A stretch of DNA of 14,941 nucleotides from UBA4717 sp002404395 (GTDB lineage Bacteria > Bacillota > Clostridia > Oscillospirales > CAG-272), in the NCBI GenBank assembly GCA_937902275.1, contig CALFNW010000149.1, positions 1 through 14,941 on the forward strand, in the 5' to 3' direction. Shown here one piece after another: positions 8,104 to 14,889 of this stretch. The stretch's first letter is position 1. Each line of letters begins with the position of its first letter. The notes beneath the pieces are model-generated. The model had not been told where the DNA came from. It ran no database searches and worked only from the letters and a program-made list of their open reading frames with translations. The position numbers were made by a program, and so were the translations under genes.

Positions 8104-9450
8104 TCAGAACGGCATATTAAACATACCTTTTTTGCCGAAACGCTTGCCGAAGCCTTTTCCGCCGCCGGCAAGCTGTTTCATCAGCTTGCACATCTGATCG
8201 TATTGCTTGAGCAGTCTGTTGACGTCTTCGACTTTGAGTCCGCAGCCGTCGGCTATTCGCTTTTTTCGCGAAGCATTTATGATCGAAGGATTTTCGCGCT
8301 CGTCCGGCGTCATTGAAAGGATGATCGCTTCAACTCTGCCCATTTGTTTTTCATCGACAGTTGCGCCTTTCAGATCCGATTGCTTCACTCCCGGCAGCAT
8401 ACCGAGCAGTTGATCGAGCGGTCCCATTTCGCGCAGTTTTGAAAATTGATCGAGGAAATCGGTGAGCGTGAATTTTTGCTCGCGCATTTTCCGTTCGAGT
8501 ATTTCCGCCTGCTTCTCATCGTAGTTTTGCTGTGCCTTTTCGATCAGCGAAAGCACGTCGCCCATGCCGAGGATCCTTGAAGCCATGCGGTCGGGGTGGA
8601 ACGGTTCTATCATGTCAAGTTTTTCGCCCGTACCGATAAATTTGATCGGCTTGCCGGTCACGTGACGAACCGAGAGCGCCGCACCGCCGCGCGTATCGCC
8701 GTCAAGCTTTGTGAGCACCACTCCGGTAATGTCAAGCAGATCGTTGAAGCTTTGCGCTACGTTGACGGCGTCCTGACCGGTCATTGCATCGACTACGAGC
8801 AATATCTCTGTGGGATCCACTGCCGCTTTTATATCCGAAAGCTCTTTCATCAGCACTTCGTCTACATGAAGTCTTCCCGCGGTATCAATGAATACCATGT
8901 CGTGACCGTGACGCTTTGCGTGTTCGACTCCCGCCTTTGCAATTTCAACGGGGCTTGTTTTGTCGCCCATTGAAAATACCGGAATTTCAAGGCTTGCGCC
9001 CACTACTTCGAGCTGTTTTATCGCCGCGGGTCTGTATACGTCGCAGGCGACAAGCAGAGGACGTTTGCCCTGCTTTTTGTACATACCCGCAAGCTTTCCG
9101 GAATGTGTGGTTTTTCCGGCGCCCTGCAAGCCCACCATCATTACTATTGTCGGCGGCTTTGAGGATATTGTAAGTTTGGAATTGGTCGATCCCATAAGCG
9201 CGGTCAGCTCTTCGTTTACGATCTTGACGATCTGCTGACCCGGCATAAGGCTTTCGAGCACTTCGCTTCCGACAGCGCGCTCGGTCACCGTATTTACGAA
9301 GTCTTTAACGACTTTGTAGCTGACATCGGCTTCAAGCAGTGCGAGCTTGATCTCGCGCATACCTTCCTTGACATCTTTTTCGGTGAGCTTGCCTTTGCCC
9401 TTGAATTTTTTGAAGGCTTCCGCCATTTTATCGGCAAGACTTTGAAACAT
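8104..9450 (-). CDS. ffh: Signal recognition particle protein Ffh (SRP54)
   Basis: A 448-residue GTPase that, with 4.5S/scRNA, binds signal sequences of nascent chains and delivers ribosomes to FtsY at the membrane. The N domain spans about 1-95. The G domain has GLQGAGKTT (107-115), DTAGR (189-193) and TKLDGDTRGG (247-256). The M domain (about 330-448) includes SRKKRIADGCG, the RNA-binding part, and ends in a glycine, lysine and methionine-rich tail. The start chosen is the ATG at 9450, which opens the normal N-terminus MFQSLADKM and has GGAG 10 bases upstream. A longer reading from 9498 adds 16 unconserved residues and lacks a ribosome binding site. It follows ylxM by 64 bases. Identification is certain. 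Confidence 0.97.
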   Translation of the reverse strand: MFQSLADKMAEAFKKFKGKGKLTEKDVKEGMREIKLALLEADVSYKVVKDFVNTVTERAVGSEVLESLMPGQQIVKIVNEELTALMGSTNSKLTISSKPPTIVMMVGLQGAGKTTHSGKLAGMYKKQGKRPLLVACDVYRPAAIKQLEVVGASLEIPVFSMGDKTSPVEIAKAGVEHAKRHGHDMVFIDTAGRLHVDEVLMKELSDIKAAVDPTEILLVVDAMTGQDAVNVAQSFNDLLDITGVVLTKLDGDTRGGAALSVRHVTGKPIKFIGTGEKLDMIEPFHPDRMASRILGMGDVLSLIEKAQQNYDEKQAEILERKMREQKFTLTDFLDQFSKLREMGPLDQLLGMLPGVKQSDLKGATVDEKQMGRVEAIILSMTPDERENPSIINASRKKRIADGCGLKVEDVNRLLKQYDQMCKLMKQLAGGGKGFGKRFGKKGMFNMPF

Positions 9451-9514
9451 AGGGTTCACGCTCCATAAAATAACTGACGCAAATTTCCGCCTTGTCATGC
9501 GGGAAAGCTTGCTG

Positions 9515-9880
9515 TTAAATGCTTCTGAGTTCGCCGATCTCGCGGATCAGCTCGTCAAAAGCGGTGTTACATTCGGTATTTTGACCGCTAATGTATGTAT
9601 CGCGCAGTCTGCCGAGCTTTGCTATGATCTTTTCGGCAGATTCCGAAACTTCTTTGAATCGTTTGGCAAGACCGAGCTTGCTTTCGTAGTTGATAAGTTC
9701 GCTTTCCGCTTTTTTCAGCAGGTCGCGGACGCCCTGACGGGTTATTCCTATCTGATCGGCGATCTCGGACAGCGACAGATCGTCGTTGTAGTAAAAATCG
9801 AATATTTCCCTTTGTCTGTCGGACAAAAGCTCGCCGTAAAAATCGAACAGATATCCGAGACTCAGATCCTTTGAATTCAT
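9515..9880 (-). CDS. ylxM: YlxM/p13-family helix-turn-helix protein, SRP-associated
   Basis: A 121-residue protein. The conserved start (LGYLFDFYGELLSDRQ) and a sigma-region-4-like helix-turn-helix (SLSEIADQIGITRQGVRDLL) identify YlxM, which almost always precedes ffh in Gram-positive bacteria. It is thought to act with the SRP, probably by stimulating Ffh GTPase or binding its RNA. The C-terminal third is charged and likely helical. I start it at the ATG at 9880, which has AAAGGCGG upstream and gives the normal family N-terminus. A longer in-frame reading begins at a TTG at 9913 but has a poor ribosome binding site and falls near the predicted transcript start. It heads the operon. Confidence 0.92.
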   Translation of the reverse strand: MNSKDLSLGYLFDFYGELLSDRQREIFDFYYNDDLSLSEIADQIGITRQGVRDLLKKAESELINYESKLGLAKRFKEVSESAEKIIAKLGRLRDTYISGQNTECNTAFDELIREIGELRSI

Positions 9881-9903
9881 TTTCGCAACCGCCTTTGCAA
9901 TGC

Positions 9904-9924
9904 TGTAAAGCAAAACACTTTACA
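9904..9924 (-). promoter_or_regulatory. Inverted repeat at the 5' end of the ylxM operon transcript
   Basis: TGTAAAG (9904-9910) and CTTTACA (9918-9924) are perfect 7-bp arms with a 7-base loop. The repeat begins just downstream of the -10 box (9926-9931) and spans the predicted +1. It could be an operator or a 5' protective stem in the leader. No regulator is identifiable. Confidence 0.4.
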
Positions 9925-9925
9925 C

Positions 9926-9954
9926 ATTGTATCATACATCATCCGATTTGTCAA
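9926..9954 (-). promoter_or_regulatory. Sigma-A promoter of the ylxM-ffh-rpsP-khpA operon
   Basis: On the minus strand a perfect -35 TTGACA (9949-9954) is separated by 17 bp from a -10 TACAAT (9926-9931), which matches at five of six positions. It is the only strong promoter seen upstream of ylxM. The four genes that follow are closely spaced, with no terminator before khpA ends, so they are probably one transcript. Confidence 0.85.
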
Positions 9955-10049
9955 TGATTTTTTTATAACCGTCCGATTTTTTTAGCTCTGCTTTGACGGG
10001 CGGCGGCTTAATGCGGCAATTGCGGGAAATTCGAGATTTTATATTTACA

Positions 10050-10096
10050 AATAATGGGCTGGCAAAGCGATCGAATCGCATTGTCAGCCCATTATT
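10050..10096 (-). terminator. Long hairpin terminator downstream of the DUF5696-like gene
   Basis: Arms AATAATGGGCTG (10050-10061) and CAGCCCATTATT (10085-10096) pair perfectly. The stem continues inward with a G-U pair and a second GCGA/TCGC stem. It lies 40 bases past the stop of the minus-strand gene that ends at 10137. The tail is only loosely T-rich. The rest of 9955-10136 contains no gene that I can see. Confidence 0.7.
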
Positions 10097-10136
10097 TTAT
10101 CAGCAGTCACTTTAAACGGCGTATTTTATCCGCACA

Positions 10137-11828
10137 TTATTTCCTCATTATTGAAAAAGTTCCGTCGTTATAGTTTACGGTAACCTCGGTTCCGTTTGAG
10201 TAGGCGGTGCGGTAGACTCCGTCTGAGAGCTTTTCGTGATTTTCGATATATTCATATCGCTCCGGAGCCAGCAGTTCATAATCGTCTGCCATTTGTTTTA
10301 TGAGTTTCGCGCTGGTTTCAAGTTCCGTGTCGTTTCCGCAGAACATATCTTCCCAGCCCATCCAATTATCTATTCCGACCCCGGCAAAATTGGCGTTAAA
10401 GCAAACGAGCGGTCTGCCGCCGAGCTCAAAATATCTTAGGCGGTTCGCAGTTCCCTTTGCGGAATAGTTCAAAGTAAAGGTGCTCGGGTTATAGGCGACG
10501 ATGCCGTGATAAGCGATCTGCCAGAACGGCACGATCTCATCGCAGAGCGGAACGTCTCCGACCGCATTACCGCCGAAGGAGGCATAAAGTACGAAATCAA
10601 CATCGGAAATTGCAAAATCGTAGCCGCTTTCGGAAGAGAATCCGCCGAAATTTTGTTTTGCAAGCTGCATACAGCGGCGGTACCATTTTGCACTTTCCGC
10701 TTTGCTTAACGGATGCGCTTTGTCGTGGCAGGCAAGGAGCGGCAGAATAGTTATAACGTCAATATAATGTATTCCTTCAAAACCGAGGGCGGCAAGCTTC
10801 GGCTGATGATCGGTTTCAAAGCGCTCGTATTGGCATTTGGGGCAGATCTTTAACGGACGTCCTCCCGACCAACAACGATTCTGCATTTCAAGCGAGCCGT
10901 CGCAGTGCTTTAACAGATAGCCGCGGTCGAAACAGTCGGCGATACTGTATGCGTCGGTTGCGTTGTCATGAGCGACGATGGTATAGCCGCGCTCTTTTAC
11001 GTGCGCTATTGCCGCTTCCAGACCGTCGTTTCCGCCGAGCCGCGGATCGGCGGGGAATATCTGAGGAAATCTGCCGTCATGCCCCCCGATGTTCCAGCCG
11101 ACAAGGCAAAACTCGGCGTGGGTTATCCCGACACGTTTGAACGCGTCCGCAATATCGCAAACCCGCTCAAAGGTGCAGGCGACGTGCATAGGCGGTTCGG
11201 TCTCGGGAGTCTGGTATTCCACCGGACTCGGAGCCGGCTTCCAGCCCTGCCTTACTCGGACCGCGATTCCGTCAAGGCTTCTTTGAAGTCTCGGATCCTG
11301 CTTTGCCCTTTCGCGAAGCGGCGTGCAGCCTCCGCGAGTCAACTGATATTCGCGGTACTTTTTTGCCATTTCCGTATAGGAGCCGTGTTCAAGACGATGA
11401 TATTCCACGATAATATCCGTGTCTGGAAGCTTTCCGTCAAGGAAAAAGCGTGGGTAGAGATAATAATTTCCGTCTTTTACTCCGAGCACAGTGCCGAAAT
11501 TTTCGCGCATCTGCGTTACTATGGCGAGAATACCGTCGCTTCCGCGATCGTAGCCGAAGCATCCGATAAATGAAAAATCGCGCACTGTTTCGGCATCGGC
11601 CCGCGGAATGAACTTAGTGCAGACGGTTCCGGAGGTTCCTGCGTCACTGTAAAAGGCGCCGCGGTCGCCGACGCGGGCGCAAAACAGGTCAGGCCCGAAG
11701 TCTATGTGATCTATTCCCGTTGTAAGTTCCGCACGGCGAATCGTCAGAATGAGGGCGGAGTCGGACTGTTGAGCTTCCGTTTCGCGGAGTTCTTCTGAGC
11801 CGTTCAGGTAAATGATTTTGTATTTCAT
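10137..11828 (-). CDS. Putative glycoside hydrolase, DUF5696-like
   Basis: About 563 residues, with no signal peptide visible, so probably cytoplasmic. From recall, the pattern fits DUF5696-type proteins, which resemble the GH101/GH129 alpha-N-acetylgalactosaminidase fold: an N-terminal beta-sandwich (about 1-190), a TIM barrel (about 215-480) and a small C-terminal strand domain ending VTVNYNDGTFSI. Barrel hallmarks are GWNIGGHDGRFPQ (about 244-256), YIDV (355-358) and SSESG (398-402). The Asp of YIDV and the Glu of SSESG are plausible nucleophile and acid/base, which is inference. Substrate is unknown. I chose the ATG at 11828, but a TTG two codons upstream sits at a better distance from GGAG, so the start is uncertain. 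It diverges from an AraC-type regulator that probably controls it. The family assignment is moderate. Confidence 0.65.
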   Translation of the reverse strand: MKYKIIYLNGSEELRETEAQQSDSALILTIRRAELTTGIDHIDFGPDLFCARVGDRGAFYSDAGTSGTVCTKFIPRADAETVRDFSFIGCFGYDRGSDGILAIVTQMRENFGTVLGVKDGNYYLYPRFFLDGKLPDTDIIVEYHRLEHGSYTEMAKKYREYQLTRGGCTPLRERAKQDPRLQRSLDGIAVRVRQGWKPAPSPVEYQTPETEPPMHVACTFERVCDIADAFKRVGITHAEFCLVGWNIGGHDGRFPQIFPADPRLGGNDGLEAAIAHVKERGYTIVAHDNATDAYSIADCFDRGYLLKHCDGSLEMQNRCWSGGRPLKICPKCQYERFETDHQPKLAALGFEGIHYIDVITILPLLACHDKAHPLSKAESAKWYRRCMQLAKQNFGGFSSESGYDFAISDVDFVLYASFGGNAVGDVPLCDEIVPFWQIAYHGIVAYNPSTFTLNYSAKGTANRLRYFELGGRPLVCFNANFAGVGIDNWMGWEDMFCGNDTELETSAKLIKQMADDYELLAPERYEYIENHEKLSDGVYRTAYSNGTEVTVNYNDGTFSIMRK

Positions 11829-11865
11829 ATTCAAGAGATTCTCCGATATTTATTATGGTGTGTTT

Positions 11866-11893
11866 ATTTTATCATTTTCAATATGTCGGGCAA
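11866..11893 (-). promoter_or_regulatory. Possible promoter of the DUF5696-like gene
   Basis: On the minus strand a -35 TTGCCC (11888-11893) and a -10 TAAAAT (11866-11871) are separated by 16 bp. The -35 is weak, which suits a promoter needing an activator. A TGCACA site begins 2 bases upstream of it. Confidence 0.45.
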
Positions 11894-11894
11894 A

Positions 11895-11921
11895 TGCACA
11901 TAATAATTATATTTTTGCACA
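11895..11921. promoter_or_regulatory. TGCACA direct repeats, candidate AraC-type binding sites
   Basis: Two identical TGCACA words (11895-11900 and 11916-11921) are exactly 21 bp apart, two helical turns, in the same orientation. They lie between the -35 boxes of the two divergent promoters. Many AraC/XylS regulators bind direct half-sites about 21 bp apart, so this is a plausible operator for the adjacent regulator. The spacing is seen; the binding is inferred. Confidence 0.45.
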
Positions 11922-11938
11922 ATTTGACGTCGTGCCTA

Positions 11939-11967
11939 TGGACAAATCGGATCAGCCGTGCTACAAT
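11939..11967 (+). promoter_or_regulatory. Promoter of the AraC-family regulator gene
   Basis: -35 TGGACA (11939-11944) and -10 TACAAT (11962-11967) are separated by 17 bp; each differs from consensus at one position. The regulator ATG lies 26 bases downstream of the -10. Confidence 0.7.
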
Positions 11968-11993
11968 ATGTAAAAAGCACCGGAGGTGGATCG

Positions 11994-12815
11994 ATGAGCT
12001 TTCAGTCACTTAAGGAATTGTGCGACAGAGAATTTGCGGTTACCGAGCTTTCCGCGTGTGTGTATTCGGGAAAAGAAATAGGCTTGAAAACCGTGCGCTC
12101 AAAGGGACAGCTTCAGATGCAACGGTTATATTATATTAACGGCGGCAGAACTAAATTTGTGCTGAATGATTCCGAAACTATCTGCTGCCGCAAGGGCGAT
12201 ATCGTGTATTTGCCGCCGGACGTTACTTACGTGTCATATTGGGATGACAGCGCCGATAATTCAACGCTGTTGATCAAATTTAATCTTTGCTCTGAGGAAA
12301 AAAGCTTGCTTTTGTCGGATCAGCTTTTTGTTATCGCGCATGACGAACACGAATTTTACCTTAAGCTGTTTTCAATGTTTGTAAGGATCTTCTCGGAGGG
12401 CAAGCTCGGATATCGGTTAAAATGTCAGGCGTTATTGCTTGAAATAATTTATTCGATGCTTCCCGATCTCATAGCCCCGCAGAACGAGAGCGAAAAGCAG
12501 ACGGTCAATCGCGGAATACTATATATCGAAAACAATTATATGAAGAAGATAAGTATTGACAAGATCGCAAAGCTCTGCTTGCTTTGTCCGTCCGTATTCA
12601 GAAAGCGTTTTCATGAAGCTACGGGAATGTCGCCTATCGAATATAAAAATTTTCTGACAGTCTCAAAGGCGGCGGAGCTTTTGAGGACGGGCGAATATAC
12701 GATCGCTGAGGCGGCGCACGAAGTCGGTATTGATGATGTTTACTATTTCAGTCGGCTTTTCAAAAAACAGATCGGCGTTTCGCCGAGGAATTATAGAAAA
12801 ATAAATTGCGAATGA
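11994..12815 (+). CDS. AraC-family transcriptional regulator
   Basis: A 273-residue regulator. Residues about 20-110 form a cupin-like sensing domain (GDIVYLPPDVTYVSYW is typical). The last 105 residues form the double helix-turn-helix: KISIDKIAKLCLLCPSVFRKRFHEATGMSP is the first and YTIAEAAHEVGIDDVYYFSRLFKKQIGVSP the second, the most conserved part of the family. The ATG at 11994 has GGAGGT upstream; an earlier in-frame GTG at 11958 overlaps the promoter and has no ribosome binding site. Such proteins usually bind a sugar and activate nearby carbohydrate genes. The divergent DUF5696-like hydrolase is the obvious target, with TGCACA repeats in between. The ligand is unknown. Family is very sure. 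Confidence 0.93.
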   Translation: MSFQSLKELCDREFAVTELSACVYSGKEIGLKTVRSKGQLQMQRLYYINGGRTKFVLNDSETICCRKGDIVYLPPDVTYVSYWDDSADNSTLLIKFNLCSEEKSLLLSDQLFVIAHDEHEFYLKLFSMFVRIFSEGKLGYRLKCQALLLEIIYSMLPDLIAPQNESEKQTVNRGILYIENNYMKKISIDKIAKLCLLCPSVFRKRFHEATGMSPIEYKNFLTVSKAAELLRTGEYTIAEAAHEVGIDDVYYFSRLFKKQIGVSPRNYRKINCE

Positions 12816-12826
12816 TAAAAATTTTT

Positions 12827-12873
12827 TTCACGATGCGACCTGAAGAAAAAACTTTTCGGGTCTGCACCGTGAA
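12827..12873. terminator. Imperfect hairpin between convergent genes
   Basis: Arms 12827-12844 and 12855-12873 pair with one mismatch, one bulge and one G-U pair (TTCACG/CGTGAA, TGC/GCA, GACC/GGTC, TGAA/TTCG). It sits in the 68-base gap between the AraC regulator and the YgjV-like gene. No T-run follows directly on the plus strand; on the minus strand A7T5 follows. Probably a shared terminator. Confidence 0.5.
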
Positions 12874-12883
12874 AGGCGAACGA

Positions 12884-13417
12884 TCAATCGCGATTTTTCT
12901 TTTTCTTAATTTCAGCAATTTTTGCACCGATCAAGTAGATAATGACCGAGCTTATCGAAAGAGTTTCATTCATTATGCCTGCAATCGAGCCAACGTGGAT
13001 ACCATAGCATAGCTGAGAGCATGAAGTCAGAAACGTAAACAGCCGAATACGGTTTGGAGTAGCCGACCATGAGGCTATGCACGAAAGCGTGAACGACAGC
13101 ATTGAAACGAGCGACCACGCATCACGGCGAACGAGCAGGACGCTTATCCAACCGACAAGCACCATGCCGATAAGCAGTTTGACGCTTCGTTTTTCTTTGG
13201 GAATTTTAATAAACAATATTTCACGCAATACTCCGGCCACGGATATTGCCATGCCTGAAAAAGCGCCTATCATGCCGTTGTGAAATATCCAAAGAAAATC
13301 GCATATAAGCTTCAGGACAAGATAGGCGCTTCGTTTGCGCTGCCATGGCAGCAGGAAGGCAATTCCCATTGCGGTAAATCCGACGGCCTGTCCGACGAGC
13401 AGATAAGTGGAGTTCAT
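12884..13417 (-). CDS. YgjV-family inner membrane protein
   Basis: A 177-residue very hydrophobic protein with about five or six membrane helices (roughly 5-24, 31-50, 52-70, 80-96, 101-118, and 140-163), a short basic loop (KIPKEKRS, about 72-79) and a lysine-rich C-terminus. The arrangement (opening LVGQAVGF, then KLICDFLWIFHNGMIGAFSGM) resembles the YgjV family of bacterial membrane proteins, whose function is unknown. The ATG has AAGGA upstream. It is convergent with the AraC gene and divergent from spoVT. A good promoter with an extended -10 lies at 13453-13480. No operon partner is present. The topology is clear; the family name is fairly sure. Confidence 0.78.
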   Translation of the reverse strand: MNSTYLLVGQAVGFTAMGIAFLLPWQRKRSAYLVLKLICDFLWIFHNGMIGAFSGMAISVAGVLREILFIKIPKEKRSVKLLIGMVLVGWISVLLVRRDAWSLVSMLSFTLSCIASWSATPNRIRLFTFLTSCSQLCYGIHVGSIAGIMNETLSISSVIIYLIGAKIAEIKKKKNRD

Positions 13418-13452
13418 AATTTTTTCCTTGCAAAATTTAGGATTTTTAACAC

Positions 13453-13480
13453 ATTATATCATAAAAACCGTGCTTGAAAA
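13453..13480 (-). promoter_or_regulatory. Promoter of the YgjV-family gene
   Basis: On the minus strand an extended -10 TGATATAAT contains a perfect TATAAT (13453-13458). The -35 TTTTCA (13475-13480) is 16 bp upstream and matches four of six positions. Confidence 0.65.
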
Positions 13481-13496
13481 TAAATAATTCAATTCG

Positions 13497-13528
13497 GTAT
13501 TTGCACAATCCGATATATTGTGAAATAC
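13497..13528. repeat. Inverted repeat between the YgjV-family gene and spoVT
   Basis: GTATTTGCACAA (13497-13508) and TTGTGAAATAC (13518-13528) are reverse complements except for one extra G, around a 9-base centre. It lies 16 bp upstream of the YgjV-family -35 and about 94 bp before the spoVT -10. It has no T-tract and ends no gene, so an operator is more likely than a terminator. No regulator is known from sequence. Confidence 0.4.
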
Positions 13529-13621
13529 AAGCGGGAATGTATGAAACAAGAGCGAGCTTTTATGTATATATTTCTTTAGCCTGCAAACACTAATCTCACA
13601 ACAAATTGCCTTAAGATGAGA

Positions 13622-13627
13622 TATAAT
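13622..13627 (+). promoter_or_regulatory. Possible -10 box of spoVT
   Basis: A perfect TATAAT lies 30 bases before the spoVT ATG. At 17-18 bp upstream I see only a weak -35 (ACAACA). I searched for a sigma-G type pair (CATnnTA with an ATR-type -35), as drives spoVT in Bacillus, and did not find one. Confidence 0.35.
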
Positions 13628-13657
13628 ACAATAGGCAACCGAAAGGAAATGATATAT

Positions 13658-14206
13658 ATGAAAGCTACAGGAATTGTCAGACGCATCGACGATCTCGGAC
13701 GTGTGGTTATACCTAAGGAAATAAGAAGAACAATGCGTATTCGTGAGGGAGACCCGCTTGAAATTTATACCGATCGCGAAGGAGAGGTCATATTCAAAAA
13801 GTATTCGCCGATCGGTGAACTCAACAGTTTTGCGGCGCAGTATGCCGAAACCCTGCATAAGACCTGCGATATGGCGGTAATTATTTGCGACCGTGATGTG
13901 ATAATTGCGTGCGCGGGACTTCCGAAAAAAGAATATTACGAAAAATCTTTCTCGTCCGAGCTTGAGAATATAATTGAAAACCGAACCTTTTATCACTATT
14001 CGGAGGGCGCCGAAAGGATCCCGGTTACGGGTGACGGTGAGTCGTCGCACTACGTTTCCTGCGCGATGCCGATAATCTCGGAGGGAGATATTATCGGATG
14101 CGTTGCGTCGATCATTACCGAAAATGTGGAAAAGGTTGATGCCGACGCGGAATCAAAGCTGATCCAGACTGCCGCCACATTCCTGGGCAAACAGCTTGAT
14201 GCCTGA
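13658..14206 (+). CDS. spoVT: Stage V sporulation protein T (AbrB-family regulator)
   Basis: A 182-residue protein of the normal length. Residues 1-50 are the swapped-hairpin AbrB DNA-binding domain, with the near-invariant start MKATGIVRRIDDLGRVVIPK and REGDPLEIY. Residues about 55-182 form the GAF domain, including AMPIISEGDIIGCVASI. In Bacillus SpoVT is a forespore regulator that tunes sigma-G genes; in Clostridia it affects sporulation and germination. The ATG at 13658 is chosen because it gives the conserved N-terminus and has AAAGGA at good distance. Earlier in-frame starts at 13616 and 13649 overlap the -10 region or sit too close to the ribosome binding site. It is monocistronic, ending in a 17-bp hairpin. 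It implies an endospore former or a descendant. Confidence 0.96.
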   Translation: MKATGIVRRIDDLGRVVIPKEIRRTMRIREGDPLEIYTDREGEVIFKKYSPIGELNSFAAQYAETLHKTCDMAVIICDRDVIIACAGLPKKEYYEKSFSSELENIIENRTFYHYSEGAERIPVTGDGESSHYVSCAMPIISEGDIIGCVASIITENVEKVDADAESKLIQTAATFLGKQLDA

Positions 14207-14233
14207 GTTTTAATTATAAATATATTACTTTAA

Positions 14234-14272
14234 CAGAGGTCGGTCAATGCTTTTTGCATTGACCGACCTCTG
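14234..14272 (+). terminator. 17-bp perfect hairpin after spoVT
   Basis: Arms 14234-14250 and 14256-14272 are perfect reverse complements around a T5 loop. It starts 27 bases after the spoVT stop codon. No T-run follows, but position and strength fit a terminator, possibly also serving the minus-strand AraC remnant. Confidence 0.75.
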
Positions 14273-14303
14273 ACCTTTATCGGGCGCGCCGCATTATTTG
14301 ATC

Positions 14304-14570
14304 CTACGGCTCGAGTTGACACCGCATTTCATGTTTTTTGGGTGTGCATCCGAATTTTTGCTTATAAAGGCGAATGAAAAAAGATAAATTTGAAAATCCG
14401 GATTCAAACGCCGCTTCAGACACGTTATATTCCCCGCTGCATAATTTGTTTCGTGCATTTGACAGCCGAATGTCGTTGCGGTAATCTATCGGCGACATAC
14501 CGATATATTCGCAAAATAATCGTCTGAAATTCGTTTCGCTCATGTAGCATAAAACGGCGTAGTATGGCAA
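14304..14570 (-). pseudogene. 5'-truncated AraC-family regulator (C-terminal remnant)
   Basis: Eighty-eight codons that encode only the end of an AraC-type DNA-binding domain: CYMSETNFRRLFCEYIGMSP (end of the first helix-turn-helix) and YNVSEAAFESGFSNLSFFIRLYKQKFG (the complete second). A working regulator has about 270 residues with a sensor domain and the full first helix-turn-helix, which are missing. The frame stays open only to 14597, where a TGA stops it. The TTG at 14570 is only the first possible start codon and has no ribosome binding site. The similarity stops sharply at about 14545. This is a decayed gene, unrelated in position to the intact AraC gene at 11994. The remnant identity is sure; the cause of truncation is inferred. 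Confidence 0.85.
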
Positions 14571-14640
14571 CCTGTTCGCTTTTGTTTCATATCGGAGTCA
14601 AAAGACAAACACGCCGAAGACTGCCGCATCGGCGTGATCT

Positions 14641-14852
14641 GCAGGCGGCTACGCGGCTGTCGGAAACTTTGAGACGGAAATTGCAGTCGGCTTATCGCTT
14701 GACGGAATAGTCGGAAGGACGGTTGAAAAACTGAATGAAACGGCGAAAAATCCGCGACAGCGGCGGAGTCGAGACGATTGTTTTGGAATGGATGTTACGG
14801 ATCCCGAAGTGGTAAAGGTTGATGGTGGATTCCTTACGCTTTCGGGCGTTTG
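14641..14852 (+). pseudogene. Possible coding remnant of unknown family
   Basis: A plus-strand open frame without a good start reads AGGYAAVGNFETEIAVGLSL and continues through DVTDPEVVKVDGGFLTLSGV to a stop at 14850-14852. It has plausible protein-like composition. Just upstream, a different frame reads CRIGVI before a stop, so a frameshift near 14640 may have broken a longer gene. There is no start codon with a ribosome binding site. I do not recognise the family. It lies between the AraC remnant and the IS end, a stretch of about 290 bases with no intact gene. Confidence 0.3.
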
Positions 14853-14889
14853 ATGTAATTTATTCAAAATAAAAAGAAAGCTCTCACGA

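Noticed and set aside
9451..9498. N-terminal extension of ffh from an ATG at 9498
   Set aside because: The extra 16 residues are not part of the conserved Ffh N-terminus and no ribosome binding site precedes that ATG, whereas the ATG at 9450 has GGAG upstream.
10968..11573. A 201-codon plus-strand open frame opposite the DUF5696-like gene
   Set aside because: It is antisense to a better-supported gene, shows no domain or start signal, and is low in convincing protein features.
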